From Deltaproteobacteria bacterium (GTDB lineage: Bacteria; Desulfobacterota_B; Binatia; UBA9968): a DNA stretch of 5,875 nucleotides. The DNA lies in the NCBI GenBank assembly GCA_027297485.1, contig JAPUHZ010000397.1, positions 1 to 5,875 on the forward strand, in the 5' to 3' direction. Position 1 is the stretch's first letter; the number at the start of each line of letters is the position of its first letter. Positions 1 through 5,875 of the stretch are shown piece by piece. The translations under genes were made by a program, and so were the position numbers. The notes beneath the pieces are model-generated. The model did no database searches, had not been told where the DNA came from, and saw nothing but the letters and a program-made list of their open reading frames with translations.

Positions 1-1581
1 CCGGCTGCCCTCGACCGCTTCTCGGGCGGCTTCGGTGGTCTCCGTCACCCGCTGGAGCGGGGAGAGACTGCCCTCGGGAACGTTGTAGATTGGATAGCGG
101 TGCACGTCTATCACGTCAGCCGCATCCCGCCAACGAACCACTTCTTTCTTACGGTTCTGGGCGATGAAAGTCACACCGCCTCTGGGACTGTTGGCACGAA
201 GGGTCTTGTACTGACCAAAGATACGCGGGATGTGACTCACCGGTTTTTCGTCCGCGACATAGTAGCCCGCGATTCCTGCGATGTCCGAGATCTCACGAGC
301 CATACAAGCTGTGAACGCTTCGGCGCCGAGCTCCTCGCCCGTTTGCCCATCACACGTAATTTTACTGATGCGCTCTTGCCAATTGTACGTGTGTTCGTAC
401 CATTTTGTCACTGTATGCAGATACCACATTCCATACGTCTGAAGCCGACTGGCGAGCTGTTGCAGTCGAGTAAGCCCACGTGCCCCAAGCCAGTAATTGA
501 GGTAGAGGTCTAGCGGGGCTTCGGCGATCTTTGCGACCTCAGATTCGACCGGTATTCCGCCTGTATCGTAGATGCCGAGAACGAACTTGCGCTTGCCGTC
601 AAGAACCAGAACATTGTCCGAATCGACGTAAGTTCTTAGAGCAGAGCGCCATGCACTCGGTGCTTTCACGATGCGATAGGAAGGATACTCGAACACGAGC
701 CTGCCGGTTCCACGGCGCAGCGCCTGGAGTCTCAGGGTATAAGCTCCGGCTGGCAGCTTTCCAGCGTCGAGTGTCATTACGAACGAAAACTTTGTGGGAT
801 TCTCCTCGATAGAGGTTACTGAAAAGTATACTCCATCAACTACTTTATTGAGGCTCAGGCGGATGGTAAGATCAGATAACCGCGCCTTTGCCTCCTGTGG
901 ACGAACCGTCACCGACATCCGGATGGTCTGGGAGCGATCGTCGAAGAGAAAACCTCGGTAGTTGGGGTAGAGGAGGAAGCCCTCTACTACCGGTGAAATC
1001 AGGCGATGCACCTCGATGTCATCGAAGAAAACACTGCCGTTAGGTTTCCGGTACGCTTCCAGCCTAAGCATAGCGGATTCTCCCTGCATGATAAGGAAGC
1101 TTTGCCGCACGACTTTTGTCCAGTTTGTGGTCCCCCGGATCACCCGGCTTGACACCCGCCCCTTGCCCCGTTTCACGCTGATCCGGCCGCCAGCGCCTTT
1201 TTTGTTAGACCCTGCGCCTTCTGCCTTTATCCAACCCTTCATGCTGTACCAGCCGGGGGTGAGCGAGAGGGCCTGCACTGCGCTAGGATGCCTTCGCGCA
1301 AGGTGGCTGTCCCTCAGGTACATGCTCCTGAGACCGGATCGGGCCACGTCGGTAACAGGGAAAAAATGCCCAGGCTGCCCAACCTTCCATCCTGAAACCC
1401 TCCCTGCTTCGTCGACCTGCTCAAAGGAGGAATTCTTCACGAGATTTACCGAGTCCTCTCGCCACGAGTAGAGTTCTGCCAGTCCTCCCACATGTGGTTT
1501 GCCGAACCCTGCCGTTGCTGCAAGCAGGAAAAGTCCAGTGGTTATTCCAATTAAATTTGTTTGCCCTAATCCTCTTTTCAT
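1..1581 (-). CDS. Exported multidomain glycoside-hydrolase-like protein with N-terminal carbohydrate-binding-like domain (3' end cut off by window)
   Basis: The frame is open from an ATG at 1581 to the left edge, 527 codons with no stop, so the C-terminus is missing. Residues 1-24 form a signal peptide: basic MKR, hydrophobic core LIGITTGLFLLAATA and a likely cut after ATA at 22-24. Residues 45-194 resemble carbohydrate-binding modules of the CBM4/9 type: NLVKNSSFE near the start, a GW motif, 'LTPGWYSMKGWIKAEG' and closing FFDDIEV (185-191). Residues about 195-315 look like an immunoglobulin-like beta domain. From about 323 a TIM-barrel pattern begins: LDGKRKFVLGIYDTGGIP, then GYYVADEKP (439-447), where E445 sits where an acid/base glutamate is expected, then ADVIDVHRYPIY (488-499). 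It is probably exported and acts on, or binds, polysaccharide. The exact family and substrate are unknown, and catalysis is inferred. The start is supported by GAAAGG seven bases upstream. Confidence 0.85.
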   Translation of the reverse strand, partial: MKRGLGQTNLIGITTGLFLLAATAGFGKPHVGGLAELYSWREDSVNLVKNSSFEQVDEAGRVSGWKVGQPGHFFPVTDVARSGLRSMYLRDSHLARRHPSAVQALSLTPGWYSMKGWIKAEGAGSNKKGAGGRISVKRGKGRVSSRVIRGTTNWTKVVRQSFLIMQGESAMLRLEAYRKPNGSVFFDDIEVHRLISPVVEGFLLYPNYRGFLFDDRSQTIRMSVTVRPQEAKARLSDLTIRLSLNKVVDGVYFSVTSIEENPTKFSFVMTLDAGKLPAGAYTLRLQALRRGTGRLVFEYPSYRIVKAPSAWRSALRTYVDSDNVLVLDGKRKFVLGIYDTGGIPVESEVAKIAEAPLDLYLNYWLGARGLTRLQQLASRLQTYGMWYLHTVTKWYEHTYNWQERISKITCDGQTGEELGAEAFTACMAREISDIAGIAGYYVADEKPVSHIPRIFGQYKTLRANSPRGGVTFIAQNRKKEVVRWRDAADVIDVHRYPIYNVPEGSLSPLQRVTETTEAAREAVEGSR

Positions 1582-1775
1582 CCCTTCGCCTTTCAACACC
1601 TTTTGGGTCTGCCGCCTAAGTCTCAAACGCATGGCAAACGATGCCGCTTAGCGAACCGTAGCGCAAAGGGAACTACCGGTCAGGAAACAAATCGTATTGG
1701 CCTTGTAATCGAGGGAGGACATTCAGTGTTGCGGCGGATCGAGAAATGCGAGGCCAGTGTAGAGGGTTTGGTCTA
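1582..1775. other. Short intergenic gap without a clear terminator
   Basis: About 194 bases separate the methyltransferase stop from the hydrolase-like start. The only hairpin at the upstream gene's end is GTAGA/TCTAC around 1759-1776, a five-base stem with an eight-base loop that overlaps the stop codon and has no T-run. I see no convincing -35/-10 pair and no RNA gene. The hydrolase-like gene may have its own weak promoter here or be read through from the operon; the sequence does not decide. Confidence 0.4.
1589..1594 (-). promoter_or_regulatory. Ribosome binding site of the exported hydrolase-like gene
   Basis: The minus strand reads GAAAGG, seven bases before the ATG at 1581. The following codons give a clean signal peptide, which fixes this start. 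Confidence 0.6.
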
Positions 1776-2501
1776 CTACCTATTCACAACATGGATTCGT
1801 GCCGTTACATTCTCTGGTCGCGCTTCGACTACTTTACGGCCAGCCACCTGCTTGAGTTCGTCCACCGCCTGGCGAATCCCCGGAGAGTGAATGTCGTGAA
1901 CAAATATAATTTCTCCCCCTCTGGCAATGCTCCACAATTTGAACAAGAGGTCTCTCATAACCTCATATACGTCAACATCGAGGAATGCGAAGGAGAACCC
2001 ATCCACTCCAAGAGTTGGCAAAATAGTCTCACGGGCGTCGCCTACAACGAGGTCAACTACCTCACGTCGTCCATAACGTGTTACATTTAACTCGTACTCT
2101 TCTTGCTCAGACGCAAACTCTCCAATTTTCCAGTAAGAATCCAGCTTTGGGTTGCACACAGGCAAACCAGTGAACATTTCAAACGACTTAACCCTCTTGT
2201 TCACTTCGTACGAACCAAGTGACATGAATATTGTAGACAGTCCCTTGAATGCTCCAACTTCCACGACATTCGGTGAGATTGCCTGTGTACGTTTTACCCC
2301 CTCATACAATTCAGTAGCCAGGTGTAGCGTAATAAGGCCTTCCACAGATCGGCTTATCCGATAAAACGAGGGGTACCTCAGCGCCGCACAAACATTCTGC
2401 CAAGCCTTTCTAGGGTTATTAATGCATCTAGTCCAAAAGTGCGGATTAAGAAAATAATTTCGAAATCTGGGATCGCTAAAGCGTCTTTGCCATTCCGTCA
2501 T
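1776..2501 (-). CDS. TylF/MycF-like class I SAM-dependent methyltransferase
   Basis: This 241-residue protein has a Rossmann methyltransferase fold. Motif I is VVEVGAFKG (79-87), which would bind S-adenosylmethionine. KSFEMFTGLP (106-115) matches the 'FDTFxGLP' region after strand 2 of TylF-type macrocin O-methyltransferases. GDARETILPTL (154-164), FLDVDVYE (173-180) and VHDIHS (201-206) follow in family order. In TylF-type enzymes an Asp in the 'DxDLYE' segment and a later Asp pair hold Mg2+; here the later pair reads His-Asp, so metal binding may differ. About 75 residues precede motif I, rich in Arg, Trp and Phe. No signal peptide or membrane segment is seen, so it is cytoplasmic. Family members methylate sugar hydroxyls on macrolides and surface glycans; the acceptor here is unknown. 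The ATG shares its A with the preceding TAA (TAATG), with GGGAG six bases upstream. A Methyltransf_24-type assignment is a possible alternative. Confidence 0.82.
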   Translation of the reverse strand: MTEWQRRFSDPRFRNYFLNPHFWTRCINNPRKAWQNVCAALRYPSFYRISRSVEGLITLHLATELYEGVKRTQAISPNVVEVGAFKGLSTIFMSLGSYEVNKRVKSFEMFTGLPVCNPKLDSYWKIGEFASEQEEYELNVTRYGRREVVDLVVGDARETILPTLGVDGFSFAFLDVDVYEVMRDLLFKLWSIARGGEIIFVHDIHSPGIRQAVDELKQVAGRKVVEARPENVTARIHVVNR

Positions 2502-3292
2502 TAACTTCTCCCAGACAGAGCGGCGGTCACTCGAAGGAATGTCTGCCGGCCGGTGCGTAGCGCGGTAACAACGTTGAGTCGCCTCGTAGTTAAGGTATAA
2601 CCAGTGTCGAGTGACTGAAGCATAATTCCAGACGAGGGATCCTTTAATGCGGATACGATGGGCATCTCTATAAGATACCGATCATTCCGACGCATTATCT
2701 TAAGATCCCTAATATCAATTTCCTTGAGTCCATCTGTCTGACAACGATAAGCTTTCAGACCTAGTCTTGCTAACTCATCTGCATTCATACTGTCCGTCAC
2801 AAGCTCTCTGGCAACTCGCAATACCAGGTCTAGATCGAACCATTCCACAACACGGTTTTCCACGACACTAACTTGGGGCACTAATATTCCGACGTCGATA
2901 CATCCTGCTTCAAACATCGCATTCAGATTGTTTCGCTGGTCCTCAATCATCACGACTCGTCCCGAGTTGTTGTTTGGAATAGCCCTTCCGTAGAACGCCT
3001 TCGATATCGAAACAGGTATTCGCCCGTTCTTCAGTGCACTCCACACAGACGGCCATAGCAAAGCGTTCGCCCCTATAACAGATGTCACATGCTTATCAAG
3101 ACCAATAGTTCTCAAGACCTCCCAGGCTTCAGCTTCGGTCTTGGTCGTCACGATGTGAAATGGGATACCGGCCTCTCTTATTATTTGGAGCTGCAGGGGC
3201 AATTGTACGAACGTGCGGTGAATTCGCTCGCCGTATGTTGTATCCATGCCACGACTGGTGGCAAGCACCTTATCCAGATCGCAGAGGATCAT
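2501..3292 (-). CDS. HAD-superfamily phosphatase-like protein with an unrecognised C-terminal extension
   Basis: A 263-residue protein. Residues 1-165 show the HAD order. Motif I is CDLDKVLATS (4-13) with nucleophile D5 and acid/base D7. Motif II is FHIVTT (45-50), motif III lysine is probably K98 (SISKAF), and motif IV is MIEDQRNNLNAMFEAG (115-130) with E117 and D118 as the likely Mg2+ ligands. The motif IV region has the 'xED..xN...A...G' form of small soluble HAD phosphatases. HAD enzymes usually hydrolyse phosphate esters through an aspartyl-phosphate; the substrate cannot be read here. Residues about 170-263, containing LKIMRRNDRYLIEMP, match no domain I know. The start must be at 3292 because the nucleophile is only five residues in. 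That ATG overlaps the upstream TGA as ATGA, and AGGGG abuts it with no spacer, so translation is probably coupled to the upstream gene. A sugar-phosphate or nucleotide phosphatase for glycan precursors is a guess. Confidence 0.78.
   Translation of the reverse strand: MILCDLDKVLATSRGMDTTYGERIHRTFVQLPLQLQIIREAGIPFHIVTTKTEAEAWEVLRTIGLDKHVTSVIGANALLWPSVWSALKNGRIPVSISKAFYGRAIPNNNSGRVVMIEDQRNNLNAMFEAGCIDVGILVPQVSVVENRVVEWFDLDLVLRVARELVTDSMNADELARLGLKAYRCQTDGLKEIDIRDLKIMRRNDRYLIEMPIVSALKDPSSGIMLQSLDTGYTLTTRRLNVVTALRTGRQTFLRVTAALSGRS
2505..2512 (-). promoter_or_regulatory. Ribosome binding site of the methyltransferase gene
   Basis: The minus strand reads GGGAGAAG, with GGGAG ending six bases before the ATG at 2501. 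It lies inside the 3' end of the HAD gene. With the TAATG junction this suggests translation by both coupling and direct initiation. Confidence 0.6.
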
Positions 3293-5664
3293 CCCCTAAA
3301 CCGATTCAGGACGTAGGTTACAACCGGCCTTGGATCGTCCTTTTCAAAGAGCCCATCTTTAATTGAGAAATCACACAATTCCCTGATGTATCCAAGCCCA
3401 GTAGACAGCTTTCTTCCATTTTGCAATTGGCCCATAACCGCACACAAATCCGAGAAAAAGAACCGCATCTTTCTACCAACCGGATAGTCCCCATTCGTGG
3501 TTGGCTCTATTCCAAGCGCCATCTGAACAGAATAGACCGGGAAATTTACCCCGCATTGAATCGCTAGTGGCAAAGAGCCCCAGAAGCGCGGGTTGATTTC
3601 CAAAAACTTATATACGTTTTCTCGATAATCGCGCCTAAACTCAACCATGGCGACGCCTCTCCACTGCATTGTCCTTAAAAGCCGGCTCCCGAGCTCGACG
3701 AGAGGTTTTTCGTATATACTCTCGCAGAGCGTACTTGGCCCTCCGGAGATTGGATATTCGCGAAGCCGCCGATGGCAAAATGTAGCGAGTGGCTCACCAG
3801 AAGGTCCAGTAATCGTAAAGTACCCACAACCCTCACCTTCGATATAGTCCTGCACTATCAGATTGCCTCCGACTTTAAACATGCGTCTGTATTCCCGACC
3901 CAAATCAGATGCCGAGTGCACTATACGGTACCGATCACCTGGACTCCAAAGATCTATTCTCACATCATTTGCGAACTTTACTATCATCGGAAACGGTACT
4001 CTTGTATCCTCAGCCCACTGCTCAATTTTGTGTTGATCCAGACCATGGTAAGTTGTTGGAACTGGAATTCCGGCTTCCTCCGCAATCCGAGTAGTTGCCG
4101 CTTTATCCGTTGCGATTCGAAAAGTGTCAATCGGTGGAACATAAAACCGAAGCTTTGACTGAAGTTGACATGTGTGTTCGGCCACGGTCGAGATACTCAG
4201 TGGCGAGATAGGCACCAGCACATCGTGTGTGTTTGCAAGCAACTCGATCCCCTTGAGCAGCTCCGGTTGATACGGCTCAGATGATAGTAGATGACGCTCC
4301 GACACGAATCGAGACGAGAACCCAATAACTCGCTTGCTTGCTTGTTTGCTTGACAGAGCGGTTACTCTGCACCCCGCTCTTCCAAGGGCTCTAATGACGT
4401 AGAGTCCCAAGCGGGTCTCCGCGTCGGTTACAATTACTCGAACTCCCTTCAGGCCGAAATCGGATAACAGTCGGCGAGAGTTACGATGTATAGGCGCGAC
4501 CTTGGGTTCAAAAGATGGCACCGGACCTTTCCGAACCCTTTCCACTCCCGAACGAATCAAAGCCTTTGCCTGTAAGAATCTACCATTTAACTGTGCATGG
4601 AATGTCCAGGCGATCGCGGAAACCCAGCGTTCCAGAAACCTAAGCGCCTTGTAAGAACGCTTGGAGAAAACGATGTCGTAGTAGCCGGTGAGATATTGAA
4701 GAGAAGAGTTGAAACCCAGCTTGAAGTTGTAAATGCCAAAACCCGGATCATCTTCACGAGGTGGAAAGTTCGTACCGACCCCTCCCCAATCAATTTCTTT
4801 GCAACCACTTTCTTTCGCCCATCTGATAAACTCCCAGTAGAGGGGCGGGCCCTGATGCATCCTCTCCGTACCCATCCGGTCTCGAACGGTTACATAGAGC
4901 ATGTGGGCCGTCGTGCCTAACTTGACTCCAAGCAGGCCGCCTACGGTTTTTCCTTTGTAATCGGCCAGGAGCAAAATTCCCTGCCCTTTGAGGACATACT
5001 CGTCCCACAGTCGTTCAAAATAAGATTGCCCTCTGACTGGAAAACGCTTTTTTCGGCCATGCAACACCAGGGAATCATGAAACTCCCGCGCGTCCTCCGG
5101 AGACTCCGCCGGCCTCACGCTTAGACCTCGCCTCGAAGCTGAAGCGATGTATTCCCTATACCGTTTTCTCAGTTTCAGTTTGAGAACATCCTCGGGTTCT
5201 CGCAAGTCCATCGTCATTGTGATGCGCGGGCTATTCCACGTCGTCCAGTCCTCCACCAGGTGTTGAAAGCCACGGACAGTTAGGGCATGCCGAATAGCGA
5301 CTTCTTCGTTAGGTACCCTTGGACTTACCCGGAGGAATACGGCGCGTGTCTCGGTTACAACGCGTCGGGTCCCTTCCAATAACCCCTCCCAGGCCCGGTC
5401 ATGCCTGGCATCGATAAGGAGAGGCCCACCGGGCGCATAGAGAATAGACCGACTGAGAAACGGAAGCTGCTTGGCGAGAATAGAGATCGCTGCCACGCAA
5501 GCTTCCCTCTCAAAGACCGCGATTCGCCTGGGGATCCAGCGCTGGCTCGCAAGGGCCTCACCCCACTCGTAACCTTGCCGTAGATCGTAGTTGGGTAATC
5601 CAAGGACCAGGGCGTTCCATTCGTCCCGCTCCCGGATCTCACGTACTACTACCGAATTTCCCAT
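3289..5664 (-). CDS. FemAB/FemX-like aminoacyl transferase fused to an ATP-grasp ligase
   Basis: Starting at the ATG at 5664 the protein has 791 residues. The N-terminal ~350 residues match FemAB/FemX-type transferases with a double GNAT fold: LYAPGGPLLI (75-84), the basic helix LKLKLRKRYREYIASASRRG (161-180), HQGPPLYWEFIRWAKESG (270-287), IDWGGVG (291-297) and NFKLGFNSSLQYL (313-325). FemAB enzymes transfer amino acids from aminoacyl-tRNA to peptidoglycan precursors; relatives act in exopolysaccharide loci. After a linker (about 350-405), the rest is an ATP-grasp ligase. It has TDKAATTRIAEEAGIPVPTTY split across the hinge (519-539), lysine FPMIVKF (K563), NLIVQDYIEGEG (601-612), and metal ligands MVEF (E675) and FLEINPR (E689, N691). 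Both halves make amide bonds. I see no frameshift at the linker, and the halves read in one frame, so this is a true fusion as sequenced. A longer reading from TTG at 5754 adds 30 residues, partly encoded by an interspersed repeat. I prefer 5664, because the family's first strand (VVVREI) follows directly. Confidence 0.83.
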   Translation of the reverse strand: MGNSVVVREIRERDEWNALVLGLPNYDLRQGYEWGEALASQRWIPRRIAVFEREACVAAISILAKQLPFLSRSILYAPGGPLLIDARHDRAWEGLLEGTRRVVTETRAVFLRVSPRVPNEEVAIRHALTVRGFQHLVEDWTTWNSPRITMTMDLREPEDVLKLKLRKRYREYIASASRRGLSVRPAESPEDAREFHDSLVLHGRKKRFPVRGQSYFERLWDEYVLKGQGILLLADYKGKTVGGLLGVKLGTTAHMLYVTVRDRMGTERMHQGPPLYWEFIRWAKESGCKEIDWGGVGTNFPPREDDPGFGIYNFKLGFNSSLQYLTGYYDIVFSKRSYKALRFLERWVSAIAWTFHAQLNGRFLQAKALIRSGVERVRKGPVPSFEPKVAPIHRNSRRLLSDFGLKGVRVIVTDAETRLGLYVIRALGRAGCRVTALSSKQASKRVIGFSSRFVSERHLLSSEPYQPELLKGIELLANTHDVLVPISPLSISTVAEHTCQLQSKLRFYVPPIDTFRIATDKAATTRIAEEAGIPVPTTYHGLDQHKIEQWAEDTRVPFPMIVKFANDVRIDLWSPGDRYRIVHSASDLGREYRRMFKVGGNLIVQDYIEGEGCGYFTITGPSGEPLATFCHRRLREYPISGGPSTLCESIYEKPLVELGSRLLRTMQWRGVAMVEFRRDYRENVYKFLEINPRFWGSLPLAIQCGVNFPVYSVQMALGIEPTTNGDYPVGRKMRFFFSDLCAVMGQLQNGRKLSTGLGYIRELCDFSIKDGLFEKDDPRPVVTYVLNRFRG

Positions 5665-5676
5665 CCCTACACCGTA

Positions 5677-5683
5677 CTCCCTT
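5677..5683 (-). promoter_or_regulatory. Possible ribosome binding site of the FemAB-ATP-grasp gene
   Basis: The minus strand reads AAGGGAG, but 12 bases before the ATG at 5664, which is longer than ideal. It supports this start only weakly; the conserved N-terminal strand is the stronger argument. Confidence 0.4.
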
Positions 5684-5739
5684 AGATTCTTACCGATAAA
5701 ATGTTCAACAGAACGTTTCAACAAAGATTTTCTCGCCAA

Positions 5740-5764
5740 GCCTGTCCTGAGCAAAGCCGAAGGG
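5740..5764. repeat. Copy of an interspersed motif seen widely in environmental bacteria
   Basis: The plus strand holds CCTGTCCTGAGC, AAAGCC and GAAGGG in succession. Translations of this motif give the familiar database strings 'VLSKAEG' on one strand and '(A)LLRTG' on the other. From memory, closely related sequences are scattered through intergenic regions of many uncultivated bacteria. GTCC and GGAC near its ends and GC-AAA-GC in the middle allow an imperfect hairpin. Only one copy lies in this window, so repetition within this genome is inferred. It contains the TTG at 5754, so that start is probably an artefact. Confidence 0.55.
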
Positions 5765-5808
5765 ACCTCAAAGAAAACTTTTACGTTCCCCCTCCTTGGC
5801 GTCCTTTG

Positions 5809-5871
5809 CCCCGTGGAGTAAGGCCTTGGGGGTCACACTCGGTCTGCGGTGAGATCAATACTCCACAGGGG
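5809..5871. repeat. Long inverted repeat upstream of the operon
   Basis: The left arm CCCCGTGGAGTA (5809-5820) pairs with the right arm TACTCCACAGGGG (5859-5871), twelve pairs with one bulged A at 5867. The 38-base loop contains a second imperfect stem, GGTCACAC with GTGAGATC (5831-5838 and 5849-5856). There is no T-run on either strand directly after it, so it is not a textbook intrinsic terminator. It could be a terminator of the preceding gene, an RNA leader structure, an operator, or a mobile palindromic element. Confidence 0.6.
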
Positions 5872-5875
5872 AGAG

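Larger units (their letters stand above)
5665..5875. other. Non-coding leader of the operon
   Basis: Between the preferred start at 5664 and the right edge there are about 211 bases without a gene. They hold the inverted repeat, the interspersed motif, and a purine run AAGGAGGGGG (minus strand, 5788-5797) that looks like a strong Shine-Dalgarno sequence but has no start codon at a usable distance. The frame of the FemAB gene is open upstream to a TGA near 5829, with only TTG as possible starts. I see no -35/-10 pair good enough to call. Confidence 0.4.

Noticed and set aside
100..1471. Several plus-strand open frames across the hydrolase-like region
   Set aside because: They lie opposite a continuous minus-strand frame with a signal peptide and recognisable domains, and their translations show no family motifs.
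1759..1776. GTAGA/TCTAC hairpin as terminator of the methyltransferase gene
   Set aside because: The stem is only five pairs, is not GC-rich, overlaps the stop codon and has no T-run.
3647..4158. Plus-strand open frames inside the ATP-grasp half
   Set aside because: The minus strand here encodes intact ATP-grasp motifs; these are antisense shadows.
5690..5725. Possible promoter TTGAAA with a 17-base spacer to TATCGG on the minus strand
   Set aside because: The -35-like hexamer is good, but the -10 matches the consensus at only three of six positions.
5665..5754. Extending the FemAB-ATP-grasp gene to the TTG at 5754
   Set aside because: The added residues begin within an interspersed repeat, and the first conserved strand of the family follows the ATG at 5664.
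1..5875. CRISPR array, tRNA, rRNA, insertion sequence or toxin-antitoxin pair
   Set aside because: I saw no regularly spaced repeats, no tRNA or rRNA signature, no transposase and no small paired genes on either strand.

Overview
This is a bacterial window in which everything I can support is on the minus strand, so it reads from the right edge to the left. The genes are tightly spaced with Shine-Dalgarno-type start sites. No marker gene fixes the taxon. A short interspersed motif near the right end is of a kind I recall from many uncultivated environmental bacteria, but that is only a hint.

Layout in transcription order: (1) 5875-5665, non-coding leader with a long inverted repeat and the interspersed motif. 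(2) 5664-3289, a large two-domain protein with an N-terminal FemAB/FemX-like aminoacyl (or acyl) transferase and a C-terminal ATP-grasp ligase in one reading frame. (3) 3292-2501, a HAD-superfamily phosphatase-like protein with an unrecognised C-terminal extension; its ATG overlaps the previous stop by four bases. (4) 2501-1776, a TylF/MycF-like class I SAM-dependent methyltransferase; its ATG shares one base with the previous stop. (5) 1775-1582, a short non-coding gap without a clear terminator. (6) 1581 to the left edge, the 5' part of a gene for a large exported protein: signal peptide, carbohydrate-binding-like beta domain, a linking beta domain, and the start of a glycoside-hydrolase-like TIM barrel that is cut off by the window.

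Genes 2-4 look like one translationally coupled operon. FemAB transferases and ATP-grasp ligases both form amide bonds to amino acids, HAD enzymes remove phosphate and TylF-like enzymes O-methylate sugars. The simplest inference is a cassette that adds amino acid and methyl groups to a cell-surface glycan or a secondary metabolite. The exported hydrolase-like protein would act on glycans outside the cytoplasm. The substrate is not shown by the sequence. Sampled lines are clearly AT-richer in the methyltransferase gene than in the hydrolase gene, which suggests a mosaic locus.
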